A stretch of DNA of 8,038 bases from Chryseobacterium gleum (lineage in GTDB: Bacteria; Bacteroidota; Bacteroidia; Flavobacteriales_D; Sanyastnellaceae), in NCBI GenBank assembly GCA_945883885.1, contig CAMCYM010000070.1:1-8038 (forward strand), written 5' to 3'. Positions 6,182-8,038 of the stretch are shown here, piece after piece. The notes under the pieces were generated by a model, which was given only the letters and a program-made list of their open reading frames with translations, did no database searches and was not told where the DNA came from. The position numbers and the translations under genes were made by a program. Within the stretch, counting starts at the first letter, position 1, and every line of letters starts with the position of its first letter.

Positions 6182-8038
6182 ACCACGGTGACTGCAACGG
6201 ACGAACCGCCGACCACCTCTACCGTGTAAGTTCCGGCCGGCCAGGTGCTGCAGTCGAGCTGCACGCGCGATGCGTTCGCGGCCACTTCCGCCACGAGGGC
6301 TCCGCGGACGTCGATTACCCGCACGGAGTATGCACCAGAGCGACCCGTTTCGAGGGTGATCACGTCCGTTGCGGGGTTCGGGAAGGCGGAAAGTTCCGCA
6401 CCGCCTTCCAAGGCCTCGACGCTGTTCGGCAATACCGCGATGGCCGAGCCGCTCGCCGATCCCGTGCAACCCGCGCCGTTGTCTTGTGTCACGGTGATGG
6501 TACCGGCCCCGCCGGAGATGCCATCGCCCCAAACCACTTCCACGGACACCACTCCCACCCCGGATACCACGCTGGTGATTGCGCCACCGGTCACCGACCA
6601 CGTGTACACATGATCCGCCGGTCCGTCGTAGGTGTACGTCACGGCCACCCCACTCATCGGCGAGGTGGGCCCTGAAATCGTCCCTTGCCCCACCACTTCG
6701 CACGACCCATCGTTTGCCGTCGCCGCCGCATCGAAGTTGCACGCGGTCGCATCGGTGCAGCCCGGCACCACCGGCAAGCAGAACGGAATGGACACGGATT
6801 CACCGAAGTCCGGCTCTGCCATCGCCGCAGCCACGGCCCCGCCCACCGTCAAATAGAAATCGCCGTCCGCTGCGCAGAGGCCGTTCCATTGGGTCCCGTT
6901 CACCCCGTCGCCGTATGCGTCTGTGACCACGAGGGTGTGGCAGCCGATGGGCACGCAGCCCTCCCACACGTAGAGCGTCGCTTCGTCCAAATAATCGCCC
7001 GCCTGCACGCCCGCCACGACCGTACCGTCGGCAGCAACGATTTGCCACGCCGATTCCTCCGGCCAGCAGTCCGTCAGGAACGTAAGCACCACATTTTCAC
7101 AGGGGTAATCGCACGACCCGTCGTTGAAGGTCGCCTCCGGCTCGTAATTCGTCGCGGCCGGGTCTGTGCAGCCGGGCACACTCGATGCGCAATCCAGCGA
7201 TTCGAGCAGCAGCGTATCGGATGCCAGCCCTTGCACCGTGTAGTACACCTGCATGTTTGCGCCCGAAGGCACCCCTGCGAGGATGCCGTCGGCCGGCCAA
7301 ACGTCACACGTGTACCCCCCTTGGCTGCCCACCGCCACGCACAGGGAGTCCGGGTTGCAGAGGAACGACGCCAGGTCAGCAAACACCAGCAGGTCCGTCT
7401 CCACCGCATCGGTCTCCGCGTTGTAGCGGCAGGCGAACGTCGCTTCAAACGTGCCCGGCTCGCACACAATCGGCCCGCAGTTCCCCAGCGCTAACTGCAA
7501 CGATGTCAATACGTTCAAACGTCCACCTGTGACCGTTTCGTCCGAAAGCGCGTTCACCGGATCCACCCCGTCGAGGATGTACGACCGCACCAGCAGGGCA
7601 GCGGCCGCCGGGTTCGCAAGGGCAAGCGCGGCCAGATCCGGACACGGCGCACTGTACACCAACGCAATCGCCCCCGCCACACACGGACTTGCGAACGACG
7701 TCCCGCTGGTGAAGTTGTAGTTCGTATTGCCCGATGGCAGGTACACGTTGTCGCCCGGTGCACCGAGGTCGATGGTGGTCAGGCCGTACCCGCTGAAGGT
7801 CCGCACATCGTTGTCGTCGGTCGCGGTGACGGAGATCATGAAATCCGAGGAGCAGGCGGTGGGCATGTCGCCGACCACGTCCACGTTCAGGGCAGAATTC
7901 GTGGTGGCCCCGCAATTGAGGATGCCTACTTCGCCAAGGGCTTCGTAAAAGGCACACCAAACGGGGTAGTTCGCCGGATTCGCTTGGTCCACACCCCACG
8001 ATGCGTTCGTCACGACGACGAAGGCACCGTTCTCGCCG
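6175..8038 (-). CDS. T9SS-sorted S8 family (subtilisin-like) peptidase, N-terminus outside window
   Basis: The 620 visible residues are the C-terminal part of a secreted subtilase; the frame is open at the right edge, and the catalytic Asp and His must lie beyond it. Counting from the first visible residue, 1-185 are the end of the S8 domain, with nucleophile Ser114 in SGTSFASP and upstream blocks GILNCGATTNS, DVVGDMPTAC and GLTTIDLGAPG. Residues 289-309 and 426-446 are two GCTD...NDGSC modules. They bracket a domain at about 315-421 with TDAYGDGVNG, resembling the GDG-containing module of flavobacterial surface proteins. About 452-530 is a PKD/Ig-like segment (YTWSVTGG). The end, 545-620, is a type A T9SS sorting domain: AFPNPATDVI, VRVIDVRG, WPAGTYTVEV, final VVR. 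The T9SS should export it and cleave the sorting domain. The many Cys suggest disulfides. It likely degrades extracellular protein. Confidence 0.94.
   Translation of the reverse strand, partial: GENGAFVVVTNASWGVDQANPANYPVWCAFYEALGEVGILNCGATTNSALNVDVVGDMPTACSSDFMISVTATDDNDVRTFSGYGLTTIDLGAPGDNVYLPSGNTNYNFTSGTSFASPCVAGAIALVYSAPCPDLAALALANPAAAALLVRSYILDGVDPVNALSDETVTGGRLNVLTSLQLALGNCGPIVCEPGTFEATFACRYNAETDAVETDLLVFADLASFLCNPDSLCVAVGSQGGYTCDVWPADGILAGVPSGANMQVYYTVQGLASDTLLLESLDCASSVPGCTDPAATNYEPEATFNDGSCDYPCENVVLTFLTDCWPEESAWQIVAADGTVVAGVQAGDYLDEATLYVWEGCVPIGCHTLVVTDAYGDGVNGTQWNGLCAADGDFYLTVGGAVAAAMAEPDFGESVSIPFCLPVVPGCTDATACNFDAAATANDGSCEVVGQGTISGPTSPMSGVAVTYTYDGPADHVYTWSVTGGAITSVVSGVGVVSVEVVWGDGISGGAGTITVTQDNGAGCTGSASGSAIAVLPNSVEALEGGAELSAFPNPATDVITLETGRSGAYSVRVIDVRGALVAEVAANASRVQLDCSTWPAGTYTVEVVGGSSVAVTVVR
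6700..6762 (-). repeat. GCTD...NDGSC module, second copy in the T9SS protease
   Basis: Encodes 21 residues from GCTDATACNF to NDGSC. It matches the copy at 7111-7173 at GCTD, A, N, A, AT and NDGSC, with the same length. Asp/Asn-rich with paired Cys, it resembles a thrombospondin type 3-like calcium-binding loop; calcium binding is inferred. Confidence 0.8.
7111..7173 (-). repeat. GCTD...NDGSC module, first copy in the T9SS protease
   Basis: Encodes 21 residues from GCTDPAATNY to NDGSC, closer to the common flavobacterial form GCTDPxAxNY than the second copy. It separates a Cys-containing linker after the peptidase domain from the GDG-containing module. The two copies are about 350 bases apart and are diverged at the DNA level. 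Confidence 0.8.

Noticed and set aside
6685..7494. Plus-strand open frame of 269 codons opposite the T9SS protease
   Set aside because: The minus-strand protein has a recognisable subtilase, repeat modules and sorting domain throughout; the plus frame is Arg/His-rich shadow sequence.
1..8038. CRISPR arrays, tRNA or rRNA genes, insertion sequences, prophage or defence genes
   Set aside because: Reading both strands I found no direct-repeat array, no cloverleaf-like segment and no transposase, integrase, nuclease or toxin-antitoxin motif. The coding genes account for nearly all of the window.

Overview
The window reads as a gene-dense chromosomal stretch from a GC-rich member of the Bacteroidota, most likely Flavobacteriales or a close neighbour. 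The reasons are a secreted protease ending in a type IX secretion (T9SS) sorting domain, two lipoproteins, one of them from a family I associate with this phylum, promoter-like TAnnTTTG elements in place of clear Shine-Dalgarno sites, and Cys-rich GCTD...NDGSC modules common in flavobacterial surface proteins. The lineage call is inference, because there is no rRNA or other marker gene here.

Layout. Positions 1-758 (minus) hold a nearly complete AIM24/TIGR00266-family gene that runs off the left edge. A 42-base divergent gap with overlapping promoter-like elements separates it from a plus-strand block: a lipoprotein prolyl oligopeptidase (801-2975), an RluA-type pseudouridine synthase (2972-3652) and a PlsC-type acyltransferase (3649-4392). 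These three are joined by two identical GTGA start/stop overlaps, so they look like one translationally coupled operon. After a 70-base gap comes a lipoprotein of a conserved Bacteroidota family of unknown function (4463-5299). A class I SAM-dependent methyltransferase (5322-6173) follows, with its own promoter-like element directly upstream. It meets, tail to tail with a single base between the stops, the 3' part of a large T9SS-exported subtilisin-like protease (6175-8038, minus) whose N-terminus lies beyond the right edge.

How the genes fit together. Two exported peptidases and two envelope lipoproteins point to a cell handling extracellular or periplasmic protein and peptides. The acyltransferase (membrane lipid) and the pseudouridine synthase (RNA) are housekeeping functions that share the operon without an evident shared pathway. 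I see no RNA genes, CRISPR array, insertion sequence, prophage or defence system. Nothing here amounts to a clearly new biological system. The points most worth a second look are the unknown-function lipoprotein, the twin GTGA couplings, the palindrome across the convergent stops and the domain architecture of the T9SS protease.
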